Part shown: in pieces, positions 1-8,796 of the stretch
How positions within the stretch are numbered: the first letter of the stretch is position 1
How the letters are laid out: each line of letters opens with the position of its first letter
NCBI GenBank assembly: GCA_025992855.1
Contig: DAJPGB010000001.1
Location: 1,736,001-1,800,000 of the forward strand
DNA from: Coriobacteriaceae bacterium
GTDB taxonomy: Bacteria > Actinomycetota > Coriobacteriia > Coriobacteriales > Coriobacteriaceae
Length of the DNA stretch: 64,000 nucleotides
Reading direction: 5' to 3'
The notes under the pieces: generated by a model
The model's input: the letters and a program-made list of their open reading frames with translations, nothing else
Told to the model about the DNA's origin: nothing
Database searches by the model: none
Position numbers and translations under genes: made by a program

Positions 1-446
1 CCGGCGATGATGATGGGGTCGTCTTCGCCTCGGTCGGCCGCCAACAGCGGAATGCCAGCGAGGTCGAGAGCCTCGAGGAAGTTCGTCACCGCCATCTCGT
101 GCGGCACATGCAGACCGACGATATCAAACGAAGCGACGGGGGCAGCGCCTTCGAGCGACAGCAGGGGAATACCCGCCTCGCGCATGGCGTCACCCATATC
201 GGGCCACGGCACATAGCCACGCTCGCAGGAGATGCCCTCGGCCTGGTTAAGGATGTTGTAGAGGATGGCGATGCCCTGGTTGGGCAAACCAACCTCGTAC
301 ACATCCGGATAGATCAGGCAGCAACGATAGTCGGCATCGGCCTTTGAAAGCGTGCCCCACTCGTGATCGATATAGCGACTCGGCTTTTCGACCTTGGCGA
401 GCAGCGGCTCAATTAAATGAAAACAGTCTTGATACGGAACGCGCAA
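1..446 (-). CDS. TIGR03960-type radical SAM protein, N-terminal part (partial)
   Basis: This is the 5' end of a gene that runs off the left edge of the window. The visible translation starts LRVPYQDCFHLIEPLLAKV and continues with KPSRYIDHEWGT, then LIYPDVYEVGLPNQGIAILY. That opening matches my memory of the TIGR03960/rad_SAM_fuse family, in which a B12-binding-like N-terminal region precedes a radical SAM domain. The radical SAM cysteine cluster would lie outside the window and is not seen. The start is taken as TTG at 446, because AGGGG sits about 7 bases upstream and no in-frame ATG fits. It follows the DUF697-like gene by about 10 bases and is probably the distal gene of the mre-rodA operon. 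The function of the family is not established. Confidence 0.72.
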   Translation of the reverse strand, partial: MRVPYQDCFHLIEPLLAKVEKPSRYIDHEWGTLSKADADYRCCLIYPDVYEVGLPNQGIAILYNILNQAEGISCERGYVPWPDMGDAMREAGIPLLSLEGAAPVASFDIVGLHVPHEMAVTNFLEALDLAGIPLLAADRGEDDPIIIA

Positions 447-456
447 CAGAAAACCC

Positions 457-1386
457 CTAAGCAGCGAGATCGGATGCGTCCTCATAGGACGCCATAGGAC
501 GGGTAGCGCCCGCGACCGTGGTCACCAGATCGCGAACGCGGGAGAACGTGGCAGTGACCACCTCGTTGGCACGGCTGTAGTCGACATCGCGCTCGTAGAG
601 CGAAACGAGCGCACGGCCCATGCCATAGGTGCCCGCGGCAGCAGTGAGCGCCTTGACGGCAAACCCAATATGCGGCGTCTGCTTGACGAGCGCACGGGTG
701 ACCGCGCGGATCACAAGACCGCCGGCAAGCACGCCCGCGACCTCGTAGCCGCGCTCAGGCTTAATGCCGCGTCCAAAGACGGCAGCGAGCTCAAAGAGCA
801 TGCCCACCTGAGCCAGCGCCATAACGGGATAATCGGCGCCCGGCAAAAACACCAGCGCACCGGTCGCCATATTGGTGAGCGCGCACGAGGTAATGATACG
901 ATTGGCCGCCGCGATGCGCATGAAGGCAAAGTTCGCCGCAAAAGCCGTTTCCTTTTCGGTGCGATCGAGAATCCAGCGGGCAAGCGTCTCGAGCAGATAC
1001 GTCTTATCGGTTGCCGCCACCACGCCGAGCATGGGCGTGGACTCCTCGATAAACGGCACCTCCACAGCAGACTCGGCAAGCACGCACACGGGCGCGCCGG
1101 CGATCACGAGCTCCTGCACGGCACTCTCCAAGCGGTCGGAACCGCACGAGAGCACCAGTACCACATCGGTATCGGTCTTTGGAGCAATTCGCTCCTCCCC
1201 CAGACGCTCGACGCGCACAATGCCCGAGGTCGTCTGCGGCACAAAGGCGTCACGCACCGTCTCGGCCAGAAAGCGCGAGGCGGACGAATCCAAATAGACC
1301 GAGACGCGCACCGGCGTATCGGAATCCTTCTTAACGGACGCGCCCATCTTAAAAGCGCGGGTCAGCTTATCTACGGGAATTTTCAT
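457..1386 (-). CDS. DUF697-like (YcjF-like) membrane-associated protein
   Basis: The protein has 309 residues. The N-terminal 140 residues look like a soluble domain of alternating strands and helices (VVLVLSCGSDRLE, APVCVLAES), somewhat like a GTPase fold but with no P-loop. From about residue 165 there are hydrophobic helices: CALTNMATGALVFLPGADYP, then AQVGMLFELAAVFG and EVAGVLAGGLVIRAV. This block is typical of the DUF697/YcjF domain, which is often linked to Era-like GTPases at the membrane. ATG follows GGAGGGG with a 6-base gap, so the start is firm. It lies 18 bases after rodA and is read in the same direction, which suggests co-transcription with cell-shape genes. No catalytic residues can be named. 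Confidence 0.6.
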   Translation of the reverse strand: MKIPVDKLTRAFKMGASVKKDSDTPVRVSVYLDSSASRFLAETVRDAFVPQTTSGIVRVERLGEERIAPKTDTDVVLVLSCGSDRLESAVQELVIAGAPVCVLAESAVEVPFIEESTPMLGVVAATDKTYLLETLARWILDRTEKETAFAANFAFMRIAAANRIITSCALTNMATGALVFLPGADYPVMALAQVGMLFELAAVFGRGIKPERGYEVAGVLAGGLVIRAVTRALVKQTPHIGFAVKALTAAAGTYGMGRALVSLYERDVDYSRANEVVTATFSRVRDLVTTVAGATRPMASYEDASDLAA

Positions 1387-1404
1387 AGCAAACCCCTCCA
1401 GCGG

Positions 1405-2631
1405 TTACGCGGCGCCCGAACGATGCCGCCATATGGATTGTACGATACCCACCGTCAGCAGCTGAATCATCATCGAAGACGAACCGAAGCTAATAAACGG
1501 TAGCGGAATACCGGTAATCGGCATCATGCCAATGCACATGCCGATGTTTTCGAAGGTCTGGAACGCCCACATGCCAACGATGCCCACACACGATAGGCGC
1601 AAGAACAGCGACTCACACTTAAAGGCGACGCGAATCGTCGAAAAGATCAGCAGCACGTAGAGGCACAGGAGCAAAAAGGAACCGCAAAAGCCAAAGGTCT
1701 CGGATAGGAAGGCGAAGACGAAGTCGGTGTGGAACTCAGGAAGAAAGCCGCCGGCCGACTGCGTCGCATGGCCCAAACCCTTACCAAAGAAGCCGCCCGA
1801 GCCAACGGCGATAAGCGACTGCTGCAGGTTGTAGGCATCGTCCGAATCGGCATTATCGGGGTCGATAAAGACCGTCAGGCGGTTCATCTGATACTGCTTG
1901 ATGAGCACATCGTGGCCGAGCAACGAATCAAAGACCGAATCGAGCGCCAGGACGAGGGCCACCAGGCCCACAAGCAGGGCCAGGGTCGACAGCACCCATT
2001 CGCGGCGCGCACCGCTCATGCAGATGACGATGGCGCCCGAGACCAGCACGACCAGGCCCGAGCCCAGGTCGCCCATGGCAACGACGGCCAAAAACGGGAT
2101 GGACAGCATGCCGCAGAGCTTAACGTAGTCGCGAACGGTATCGATGCGGCCGTTATACTGCGAGCCAAGCGTGGCGATAAAGAAGATGGTGATGAGCTTG
2201 GCAAGCTCGACCGGCTGGAATGTCAAGCCGATACCGGGAATCTTGATCCAGCCTGTCATGCCCAGACCGCCCGTATAGGACAGACCCGGAATCTTGGGCG
2301 AGAAGATCACGATCAGGTCGATGACGAGCAACGCCGTCGAAAAATTGGAAATACCGCGCAGATCGGTACGCCAGACGAGCACCGCAAGCACCGCGCCAAT
2401 GCCAATGCCCAGCAGGTGGCGCGAGAATGAGGCGTCGGCCTTAAACTGTGACGCCGACCAAATAATGATGGCGCCATAGGCAACGAGCGCGACGGTAGCC
2501 AGCAGCACACCGATATGCACCTTTTGGCGAAACGTACCGCGCGAGGCCGAAAGTTGCTTGTTGACGCGGTCCAGGCTGCTGCGAGAGCCGGTCTTGGTTG
2601 AACGGAACAGATCCGCCGGAGAAAAATCCAT
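1405..2631 (-). CDS. rodA: RodA peptidoglycan glycosyltransferase
   Basis: This is a 408-residue SEDS-family protein (FtsW/RodA/SpoVE). These proteins polymerise lipid II glycan strands in the membrane together with a class B PBP. About ten hydrophobic segments are visible, with the family landmarks GLTFQPVELAK, LQQSLIAVGSGGFFGKGLG and the C-terminal ITGIPLPFISFGSSSM. RodA rather than FtsW is chosen because it lies directly after PBP2, MreD, MreC and MreB. The roughly 40-residue N-terminal cytoplasmic extension is rich in Ser and Arg. ATG is preceded by AGGAGG with a 5-base gap. The gap to the PBP2 stop is 9 bases, so the two are almost certainly translated from one message. Confidence 0.95.
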   Translation of the reverse strand: MDFSPADLFRSTKTGSRSSLDRVNKQLSASRGTFRQKVHIGVLLATVALVAYGAIIIWSASQFKADASFSRHLLGIGIGAVLAVLVWRTDLRGISNFSTALLVIDLIVIFSPKIPGLSYTGGLGMTGWIKIPGIGLTFQPVELAKLITIFFIATLGSQYNGRIDTVRDYVKLCGMLSIPFLAVVAMGDLGSGLVVLVSGAIVICMSGARREWVLSTLALLVGLVALVLALDSVFDSLLGHDVLIKQYQMNRLTVFIDPDNADSDDAYNLQQSLIAVGSGGFFGKGLGHATQSAGGFLPEFHTDFVFAFLSETFGFCGSFLLLCLYVLLIFSTIRVAFKCESLFLRLSCVGIVGMWAFQTFENIGMCIGMMPITGIPLPFISFGSSSMMIQLLTVGIVQSIWRHRSGAA

Positions 2632-2640
2632 CGCAACCTC

Positions 2641-4710
2641 CTATCGAACCGAAGAATCGCCCGAGGCCGAAGAGGTATCGGGCTCGTCATAAATCACGCC
2701 GAGCACGTCGCGCACGACATGCATCGCGGTATCCGAACCACCGCCGCCCTGCTCCAGGACAGTAGCGATGACATACTTGGGATCATCGGCCGGTGCATAG
2801 GCGCAAAACCACGCGTATTCGTCCTCGCCGCTTTTCTCGCCCGTGCCCGACTTGCCGTACACCTGCGGCGTCAGGGTGCCAAAGTGAGCCGCCAGGGACG
2901 TCGATGCCGTGTAAATCACGTCGTGCATGCCGTTGCGAACAAGAGTCAAATCCGAATCGCTGTTGATCTTGGCCTCCAGGCGCTTCTTCTTGCCCTTGCC
3001 GTTGTACTTATAGGCATCGCCGTCGCCATCGCGCGACACGGCAGACAAAAACACGTGAGGCACGTACTGTTTGCCGCCGTTGGCAAGACCCATATAGGCG
3101 CACGCCATCTGCAGGGGCGTCACCAGGATGTCGCCTTGGCCGATGGCAATGTTGGTCATATCGCCGGCATTCCACTTGCGGTCCTCGGCAGAGGCGTCGG
3201 TAAAGTACGACTCTTTCCACTCGGCATCGGGAATACGGCCCGCGCCCTCACTCGGCAGATCGATACCGCAGGTCTTGCCTAGGCCCCAGCGACGAAAGAC
3301 CTCCTGCAGGCCCTCGGAATGTTGCTCGTCATAAAAGAAGGCCTTGCCCATGTCGTAGAAGACGGGGTCGCACGAGTTGGCGATACCCGACTGCAGCGTC
3401 ATGGTGCCGTGGCCAGACGTCAGCCAGCAGCGCTTGCCCCAAGCCTTGCCCAGGCCCGTCCAATAGCCCGTGCAGTTGGTTGTCTGCGTTGAAGTGTAGG
3501 TTCCAAACTCAAGACCGGCCAGTGCCGAGAGCGGCTTGATGGTCGAGGCCGACATGTACTGTCCGCTAATGGCGCGGTTGAGCAGCGGGTGCGAACCCTT
3601 GTCATCATTGAGCTCGGTCCACACGTCATTTGAGACGCCGCCGATAAAGACGGACGGATCGAACTTGGGCTCGCTCGCCATGCCCAGGATCTCGCCATTG
3701 TTGGGATCGAGACACACCACAGCGCCGTTGCCGGCATTGCTGTAGCCAGTGGTCTTGGCAAGCTCGATGGCGCTCGCCAGCGCCGTCTCACAGGCCTGTT
3801 GGATCTTAAGATCGAGCGTGAGCTTAATGTCGGAGCCGGCCTTGGCGGGCACGGCGCCGGCCTGACCGGTCACATTGCCCGAGGCATCGACCTTGACGGT
3901 CTGCTCGCCACGAATACCCTGCAGCAGGTTTTCGTAGTAGCTCTCAACACCCGCCTGGCCCACGATATCGCCCGACTGGTACGTAATCCGGCCAGCAGAA
4001 GCATCATCATCACCAGAGGTTTTCTTATTCTGGGCCTCGAGCTGCTCGGAGGTAATGGTGCCGGTATAGCCCAAGATATGGCATGCCGTCTCGCCATATG
4101 GATACTGGCGCTCGGTACGCTCGGCAATCTTGACGCCCGGGAACTCGCCGGCGTGCTCCTGAATATAGGCAACCGTGGAGCGACGGACGTCCGTCGCGAT
4201 GGTATGCAGGCTCTGAGCGCCCTCGGAATTGTCCTGAATATTGCGCAGCACCGCCACGTAGGGCATACCGAGCACGTTGGCAAGATGGCGAACCAGAACC
4301 TCATCCTCGGCAAGGTCGCGGTAGGCCACGACAGCAAGTGAGGGACGGTTCTGGACAAGCGCCACGCCATTGCGGTCGAGGATGCGGCCGCGCACAGCGG
4401 GTGTGGTAACGGTGCGCGTCTGATTGCTATTAGCCTGCTTTTCGTAATAGTCCGACGAGACCATCTGCATGCCCCACAGCTTGACGGCAAGCGCCGCGAA
4501 CATCGCGCCCACACCCGTGGTGAGGATGGAGAAGCGGCCCTTAAAGGCGGTCGCCGCGGTATTGCCCTCGCCCTCGGTGGCGCGCGGGGCCGTCCCATGC
4601 TGCGTATCGTAGGTAAAACGAGAATCGCCGCGACGCATGATGACCAGTGCGACCACGATGGCCACAACCAGCACGATACCGGCGATAATAACCGTCATCT
4701 GGGAAGACAT
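2641..4710 (-). CDS. mrdA: Penicillin-binding protein 2 (MrdA), elongasome transpeptidase
   Basis: A class B PBP of 689 residues, in the usual size range. It cross-links peptidoglycan during lateral wall growth with RodA. Seen: a single N-terminal membrane anchor (TVIIAGIVLVVAIVVALVIM) with a second hydrophobic stretch near residue 70, a PBP dimer region (GRILDRNGVALVQNRPSL), then the transpeptidase motifs SASTIKP (SxxK), NSCDPVFYDMG (SxD, the PBP2 form of SxN) and YGKSGTGEKS (KSGT). ATG at 4710 is chosen over an in-frame start 28 codons upstream, because GGGAGG lies just before it and the extension would overlap mreD. It sits between mreD and rodA in one operon. Confidence 0.94.
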   Translation of the reverse strand: MSSQMTVIIAGIVLVVAIVVALVIMRRGDSRFTYDTQHGTAPRATEGEGNTAATAFKGRFSILTTGVGAMFAALAVKLWGMQMVSSDYYEKQANSNQTRTVTTPAVRGRILDRNGVALVQNRPSLAVVAYRDLAEDEVLVRHLANVLGMPYVAVLRNIQDNSEGAQSLHTIATDVRRSTVAYIQEHAGEFPGVKIAERTERQYPYGETACHILGYTGTITSEQLEAQNKKTSGDDDASAGRITYQSGDIVGQAGVESYYENLLQGIRGEQTVKVDASGNVTGQAGAVPAKAGSDIKLTLDLKIQQACETALASAIELAKTTGYSNAGNGAVVCLDPNNGEILGMASEPKFDPSVFIGGVSNDVWTELNDDKGSHPLLNRAISGQYMSASTIKPLSALAGLEFGTYTSTQTTNCTGYWTGLGKAWGKRCWLTSGHGTMTLQSGIANSCDPVFYDMGKAFFYDEQHSEGLQEVFRRWGLGKTCGIDLPSEGAGRIPDAEWKESYFTDASAEDRKWNAGDMTNIAIGQGDILVTPLQMACAYMGLANGGKQYVPHVFLSAVSRDGDGDAYKYNGKGKKKRLEAKINSDSDLTLVRNGMHDVIYTASTSLAAHFGTLTPQVYGKSGTGEKSGEDEYAWFCAYAPADDPKYVIATVLEQGGGGSDTAMHVVRDVLGVIYDEPDTSSASGDSSVR

Positions 4711-4723
4711 CTGCGAGCCTCCC

Positions 4724-5290
4724 CTATTTGAGCTTACGGGTCTTGGGCTTAAAGCGCATGCCCGTCTGGCGTCCGCCACGTGCGGAGAATCCATAACCGG
4801 ACTGCGGCACGACGCCGGACATCAAAAACGGAATGGCAACCAGACCCGTCAGGATCGAAGACGGCAGCGCATGGCCGAAGATCGCCACGACAAAGCTCGT
4901 CTCCAAACCCATAAACAGCAAGATGATGCTGTAGATCACATTAATGACGAACGCGAAGGCGCCCACCGTGATGCCGCGCGCACTCGGGGCACCGCCCGTC
5001 TGACCGGCAGCGCTATGCACCAGGGCAAAAGAACCCACGGTCAGCAGGAGCGACATAACGCCCACCGGCACGGCAGCGGAAAGGTCATAGAACAAGCCAC
5101 TGCAAAAACCGCACACGACGGCACGGGTCGGGTCGCCCGAGAACACGCTTAGGCACACCAGGATAATCATAAAGTTGACGCGACCGCCCGCAATGGAGAT
5201 CTGCGGTGCCAGGCCTGCCTGCAGCAGCACGCACACGATGGCGGCGATTACAAACGTGCGGGAGCTCATCCCCTGCTCGTGTAGATCCAT
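4724..5290 (-). CDS. mreD: MreD rod-shape-determining membrane protein
   Basis: This hydrophobic protein of about 188 residues has five or six membrane segments (FVIAAIVCVLLQAGLAPQI, FMIILVCLSVFSGDP, GVMSLLLTVGSFALV, AFAFVINVIYSIILLFMG, FGHALPSSILTGLVAIPFLM). The first helix and the loop GFCSGLFYDLSAAVPVG are typical of MreD. The C-terminal tail is basic, which fits the cytoplasmic side. The second ATG (5290) is preferred, because AGGGGG touches the first ATG at 5296 but stands 7 bases from the second. It lies between mreC and PBP2. MreD has no known enzymatic activity; it links the elongasome parts at the membrane. Confidence 0.88.
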   Translation of the reverse strand: MDLHEQGMSSRTFVIAAIVCVLLQAGLAPQISIAGGRVNFMIILVCLSVFSGDPTRAVVCGFCSGLFYDLSAAVPVGVMSLLLTVGSFALVHSAAGQTGGAPSARGITVGAFAFVINVIYSIILLFMGLETSFVVAIFGHALPSSILTGLVAIPFLMSGVVPQSGYGFSARGGRQTGMRFKPKTRKLK

Positions 5291-5301
5291 GGACATGCCC
5301 C

Positions 5302-6300
5302 CTATTCGCTCGAGCCGGAATCGGTCGTCTCGGACGTGTCGGAACTGTCATCCGGGCTCTCGTCCTTCGTCTTGGTCGCAGCATCGCGCGACGTTCCCTG
5401 CGGCGTGCTGTTGGCCGTGTTCACGTCCTCATCCGAGGCCGACTGTTCGTCGGTCATCGAGGTGATGACCAGCACTTCCTCGTTGTTCTCGGCCGTCGTC
5501 TGGGCGCGCACCACAATGGTGTAGTACACGTCATTTGCCGATTTCTCAACCGACGAGACGGTGCCGAGCGGAAGACCCTTGGGGAACACACCGCCAATGC
5601 CCGAGGTCACGATGATGTCGCCAACCTTAACGTCGGAATCGACGCTCACGTACTCAAGACGCAGCGTGCCGTCAGCCTGACCCTGCAGCATGCCCTGGGC
5701 GCGCGTGTCCTGTACCATGGCGGACACACCCGAGTTCTCGTCGCCAATAAGGCGCACGGTAGAGGTCTTGGCCGATACCTCGATAATCTGACCGATAACA
5801 CCGGCAGAACTCGTCACGGGCATGTTGATGGTAAGGCCGTCGGCAGAGCCCTTGTCGATGGTTACGGTCGAGGTCCAGGCATCGCCCGAGGCACCAACGA
5901 TACGAGCAGCGGTCGATTTGAGGTTGTAGGTCGACTGCAGGCCGACCAGCCCCTCCAGACGCTCGGCGGTCTTTTGAGCCTCGGAGAGCTCAGCAACCTT
6001 AGAGGTCAGCTCCTCGTTTTGCTTCTTAAGCTCGTCAAGCGTGTCCTGCGACGCCGTAAGGTTAGAGAACACGTTGCCGATGGCATTGAAAGGAGCCGCC
6101 ACAGCCGAACCCACAAAGCGCACCGGCGAGGTAATCGTCGTTACGCCCGAACGCACGGCATGAATCGGTCCTGCCTCGCCCTCGCGGATGTAAAACGTGA
6201 GCAGCAACACCGAAATCAGGCTGAAAACAATCAACGGGCGCATACCCGTTGATTGTCGCTTGGTATTCAGATTTGTGGAGAAACCCGAAGATCGTGCCAA
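5302..6300 (-). CDS. mreC: MreC cell-shape scaffold protein
   Basis: The protein has 332 residues. MreC anchors in the membrane and links cytoplasmic MreB with periplasmic or extracellular PBP2. Seen: a basic N-terminus, one membrane helix (PLIVFSLISVLLLTFYI), a coiled coil around residues 80-115 (LDELKKQNEELTSKVAELSE), and then the paired beta-barrel region with VTSSAGVIGQIIEVSAKTS and DIIVTSGIGGVFPKGLPLG, both family signatures. The C-terminal 55 residues are acidic and Ser/Thr-rich (low complexity), longer than in many MreC proteins. TTG at 6300 is the start, with AAGGTGG 7 bases upstream. It lies 21 bases after mreB. Confidence 0.94.
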   Translation of the reverse strand: MARSSGFSTNLNTKRQSTGMRPLIVFSLISVLLLTFYIREGEAGPIHAVRSGVTTITSPVRFVGSAVAAPFNAIGNVFSNLTASQDTLDELKKQNEELTSKVAELSEAQKTAERLEGLVGLQSTYNLKSTAARIVGASGDAWTSTVTIDKGSADGLTINMPVTSSAGVIGQIIEVSAKTSTVRLIGDENSGVSAMVQDTRAQGMLQGQADGTLRLEYVSVDSDVKVGDIIVTSGIGGVFPKGLPLGTVSSVEKSANDVYYTIVVRAQTTAENNEEVLVITSMTDEQSASDEDVNTANSTPQGTSRDAATKTKDESPDDSSDTSETTDSGSSE

Positions 6301-6321
6301 ATGGAATCCACCTTTTGGAAA

Positions 6322-7365
6322 TTAAGCATTGGTCTGGACGAAGCCGCCATCAAACGCATTGGCCTCGAGCACGCGGGCACAGCCGTTAACAACGTTATCG
6401 AGCGCCGTGGGGCTGACGTTGACCGAAACGCCGGTCTCATCGCGCAGGCGCACATCGAGACCGCGCAGCAGCGCGCCGCCACCGGTCAGCAAAATGCCAT
6501 AGTACATAAGGTCCGAGGCAAGATCGGGAGGCGTAGCGTCGAGTGCGTCCTTGACGGCCTTGGCCATCTCGTCGAGCGGCTTGTTGAGTGCGCGACGAAT
6601 CTCCTCGCTCTCGATGCGCACGGTCTTGGGCAGACCGGTGATCACGTCGCGGCCGTTGACCTCGACGTCGAGCTCATCCTTGAGCGGCACGGCGGAGCCG
6701 ACCTTGATCTTGATGTCCTCTGCCGTACGCTCGCCGATGGCCAGGTTGTAGGCATCACGAACGTGCGTGAGGATGGCCTGATCGAACTCGTCGCCGGCAA
6801 TACGGATGGACTGCGAGACGACGATGCCGCCCATAGCGATAACGGCAACCTCGGTGGTACCGCCACCGATGTCGATGACCATGGAGCCGGTGGGTTCCTC
6901 GACGGGCAGGTCGGCGCCGATGGCAGCCGCCATGGGCTCTTCGATCAGATAGGCCTGGCGGGCACCGGCCTGGATCGTGGCCTCAAAGACAGCGCGCTTC
7001 TCGACCGACGTGACACCGGAGGGAACGCAGACGACAACACGCGGACGCGGAGTCCACGGATAGCGCTTCTCGGACGCCTTGTCGATAAAGTAGCGAAGCA
7101 TGGCCTCGGTAACATCGAAGTCGGCGATGACGCCGTCCTTCAGGGGACGAACGGCCACGATGTTGCCGGGCGTACGGCCGAGCATGCGCTTCGCCTCGAT
7201 ACCGACCGCCAAGATGCGCTCGTCGTTCTTGTCGATGGCGACAACAGAGGGCTCGCGAATGACGATGCCCTTGCCGCGCACGGAGACAAGCGTATTGGCG
7301 GTGCCGAGGTCGATGGCAAGATCGCCCGCATAGCTACCGAAGAACATATCCATCAAAGAAAACAA
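6322..7365 (-). CDS. mreB: MreB/Mbl rod-shape-determining actin homologue
   Basis: A 347-residue actin-fold ATPase that forms membrane-bound filaments and guides the elongasome. Seen: phosphate-1 loop GDLAIDLGTANTLV, phosphate-2 loop MVIDIGGGTTEVAVI, connect motif EEPMAAAIGADLPVEEP and adenosine motif ILLTGGGALLRGL. The length matches the family. TTG at 7365 is taken as the start because AGGAG is 5 bases upstream; the next ATG (7353) would be 17 bases from it. This is the first gene of a minus-strand run mreB-mreC-mreD-mrdA-rodA. Upstream, a GC-rich hairpin separates it from the TPR gene, so transcription probably starts in the gap near 7370-7425. Confidence 0.95.
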   Translation of the reverse strand: MFSLMDMFFGSYAGDLAIDLGTANTLVSVRGKGIVIREPSVVAIDKNDERILAVGIEAKRMLGRTPGNIVAVRPLKDGVIADFDVTEAMLRYFIDKASEKRYPWTPRPRVVVCVPSGVTSVEKRAVFEATIQAGARQAYLIEEPMAAAIGADLPVEEPTGSMVIDIGGGTTEVAVIAMGGIVVSQSIRIAGDEFDQAILTHVRDAYNLAIGERTAEDIKIKVGSAVPLKDELDVEVNGRDVITGLPKTVRIESEEIRRALNKPLDEMAKAVKDALDATPPDLASDLMYYGILLTGGGALLRGLDVRLRDETGVSVNVSPTALDNVVNGCARVLEANAFDGGFVQTNA

Positions 7366-7425
7366 CGCAACTCCTGATGTGTTGGATGATTGCTGGAAAA
7401 CTACTAGCTCATCATACTAGCGCAA

Positions 7426-7458
7426 GCCCGGCGCCTCACTTGCGGTGAAGCGCCGGGC
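7426..7458 (-). terminator. Hairpin after the TPR gene (possible terminator)
   Basis: The arms GCCCGGCGC (7426-7434) and GCGCCGGGC (7450-7458) form a perfect 9-bp GC stem, extended by CTCAC/GTGA. It stands 22 bases after the TPR gene stop and before mreB. The following T-run on the minus strand is poor (TTGCGC), so intrinsic termination is plausible but not certain. Confidence 0.5.
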
Positions 7459-7480
7459 AAAGCTAAATCCCATAAGGTCA

Positions 7481-8785
7481 CTACTGGTTGTCAGCAGCCG
7501 AGAAATCCATATCAAGCGAAGAAACGGCCCAGCCGATATGGTTGTCGGAGCGCACGAATTTGACGGTGTACTCCTGCTCGCCGCCCTTGGACAGCGATGC
7601 CTTCACCTTGGCGGTCGTCTCGGTCATGGACTGATCCATGCCCTCGACGGACGCGGTGGCACCCTGCGGAATCGAGGAGATGATCATCGACTTAGCGTCC
7701 TCGGACAGGCTCGAGGCCAGGCAAGACTCGGCCTTTGCGGCGTCACCGTCGCCGGCAGCCTGGAACAGATCGGTAACGACAGACTCCTGAGACGGGAAGC
7801 CAAAGCCGCGCGTGTAGGCAAAGCCCAGACCGCCCGCGGCGATCAAAATGAGCAGAAGCAGCACGATGAAGACTTTGAGACCCGTGTGGCGATGGCGACG
7901 ACGGACCTTGGCCTGCTTACGATCCTGACGGTCCTGCTGGACCATCTCGGACTCGGACAGCGTAAAGAAGCCGGTGTCCGAGGGATCGGGCATAAACTGA
8001 CCGGTCGCGCCGGTAGGATCGAGCGGATCGACGGCAGAAGCGTCCATCGCGGGCGCCGGAGCCGTGGCCATGGCCGTCTGGGCAGACAGCGCGGCAAGCG
8101 AATCGTGCACGCGGGCAAGCTCGTCGGCCTGCTCGGAGGTGAGCTGGTAGATGCCATCGGCAGTAGCGGCGTTAAAGGCATCGAGTGCGTCGGAGGGACG
8201 GCCGGCGGCAGAAAGCGCCTGACCCATGCCGGCGTTGAGCGCACGCGTGTCGTCGCGGGGGCCGGCAAAGTCGATAGCCGTGCGGTAGGTCTCCACGGCA
8301 TCCGCCGGACGGCCGAGCTTAATGAAGCAACGACCGAGCTCGCCGAGTGCGGCGGCAGGAGCCGGATTGGCGCCGTCGATGGCAGCCTGACGGAAGGCGG
8401 TTCCCGCGTTGGCATAGTCGCCCGACTGGAACAGCGCATTGCCTAGACCCAGATAGGCCTTGAACGGCGTGGCATAGGAAGCATCCTGCGTAGCGGCAGA
8501 GAAAGCCTGAGCGGCCGTTGTGTAGTCGCCCACGGCAGCGAGTGCCTTGCCGCGATTGGTGAGCAGCGCGCCGCGCTTGCCGTAGGTACCGTCGTTGAGG
8601 GCGGCGGCATAGGCCTCGGCGGCCTCGGCATACATGCCCAGGTGCATCAAGGCGTTGCCACGAAGGTGATCTGCCTCGCCCATAATCTCATCGGGAGTCT
8701 TTGCCGCCCCAAGCATCTGGGCTGCAGCGGAAAAATCACCCGCGCGGTAAGCGGCGCGGCCCTGTTGGATCAGCTGGCTATTCAA
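7481..8785 (-). CDS. TPR-repeat membrane protein with C-terminal extracytoplasmic domain
   Basis: A protein of 434 residues. Residues 1-230 contain about five or six TPR-like helical pairs (GRAAYRAGDFSAAAQML, GNALMHLGMYAEAAEAYAAA, GKALAAVGDYTTAAQAFSAA, GNALFQSGDYANAGTAFRQA, GRCFIKLGRPADAVETYRTA, GMGQALSAAGRPSDALDAF). A linker and a basic stretch precede one membrane helix (VFIVLLLLILIAAGGLGFAY, about residues 305-325). The last 105 residues would be outside the cell and resemble DUF4878/NTF2-like lumenal domains, but weakly. TTG start with AAAGGGGG just upstream. It follows the cyclophilin by 11 bases, so the two are probably co-transcribed. The role is unknown; the TPRs suggest a protein-binding scaffold on the cytoplasmic face. 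Confidence 0.7.
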   Translation of the reverse strand: MNSQLIQQGRAAYRAGDFSAAAQMLGAAKTPDEIMGEADHLRGNALMHLGMYAEAAEAYAAALNDGTYGKRGALLTNRGKALAAVGDYTTAAQAFSAATQDASYATPFKAYLGLGNALFQSGDYANAGTAFRQAAIDGANPAPAAALGELGRCFIKLGRPADAVETYRTAIDFAGPRDDTRALNAGMGQALSAAGRPSDALDAFNAATADGIYQLTSEQADELARVHDSLAALSAQTAMATAPAPAMDASAVDPLDPTGATGQFMPDPSDTGFFTLSESEMVQQDRQDRKQAKVRRRHRHTGLKVFIVLLLLILIAAGGLGFAYTRGFGFPSQESVVTDLFQAAGDGDAAKAESCLASSLSEDAKSMIISSIPQGATASVEGMDQSMTETTAKVKASLSKGGEQEYTVKFVRSDNHIGWAVSSLDMDFSAADNQ

Positions 8786-8796
8786 GGAAGCCCCCT

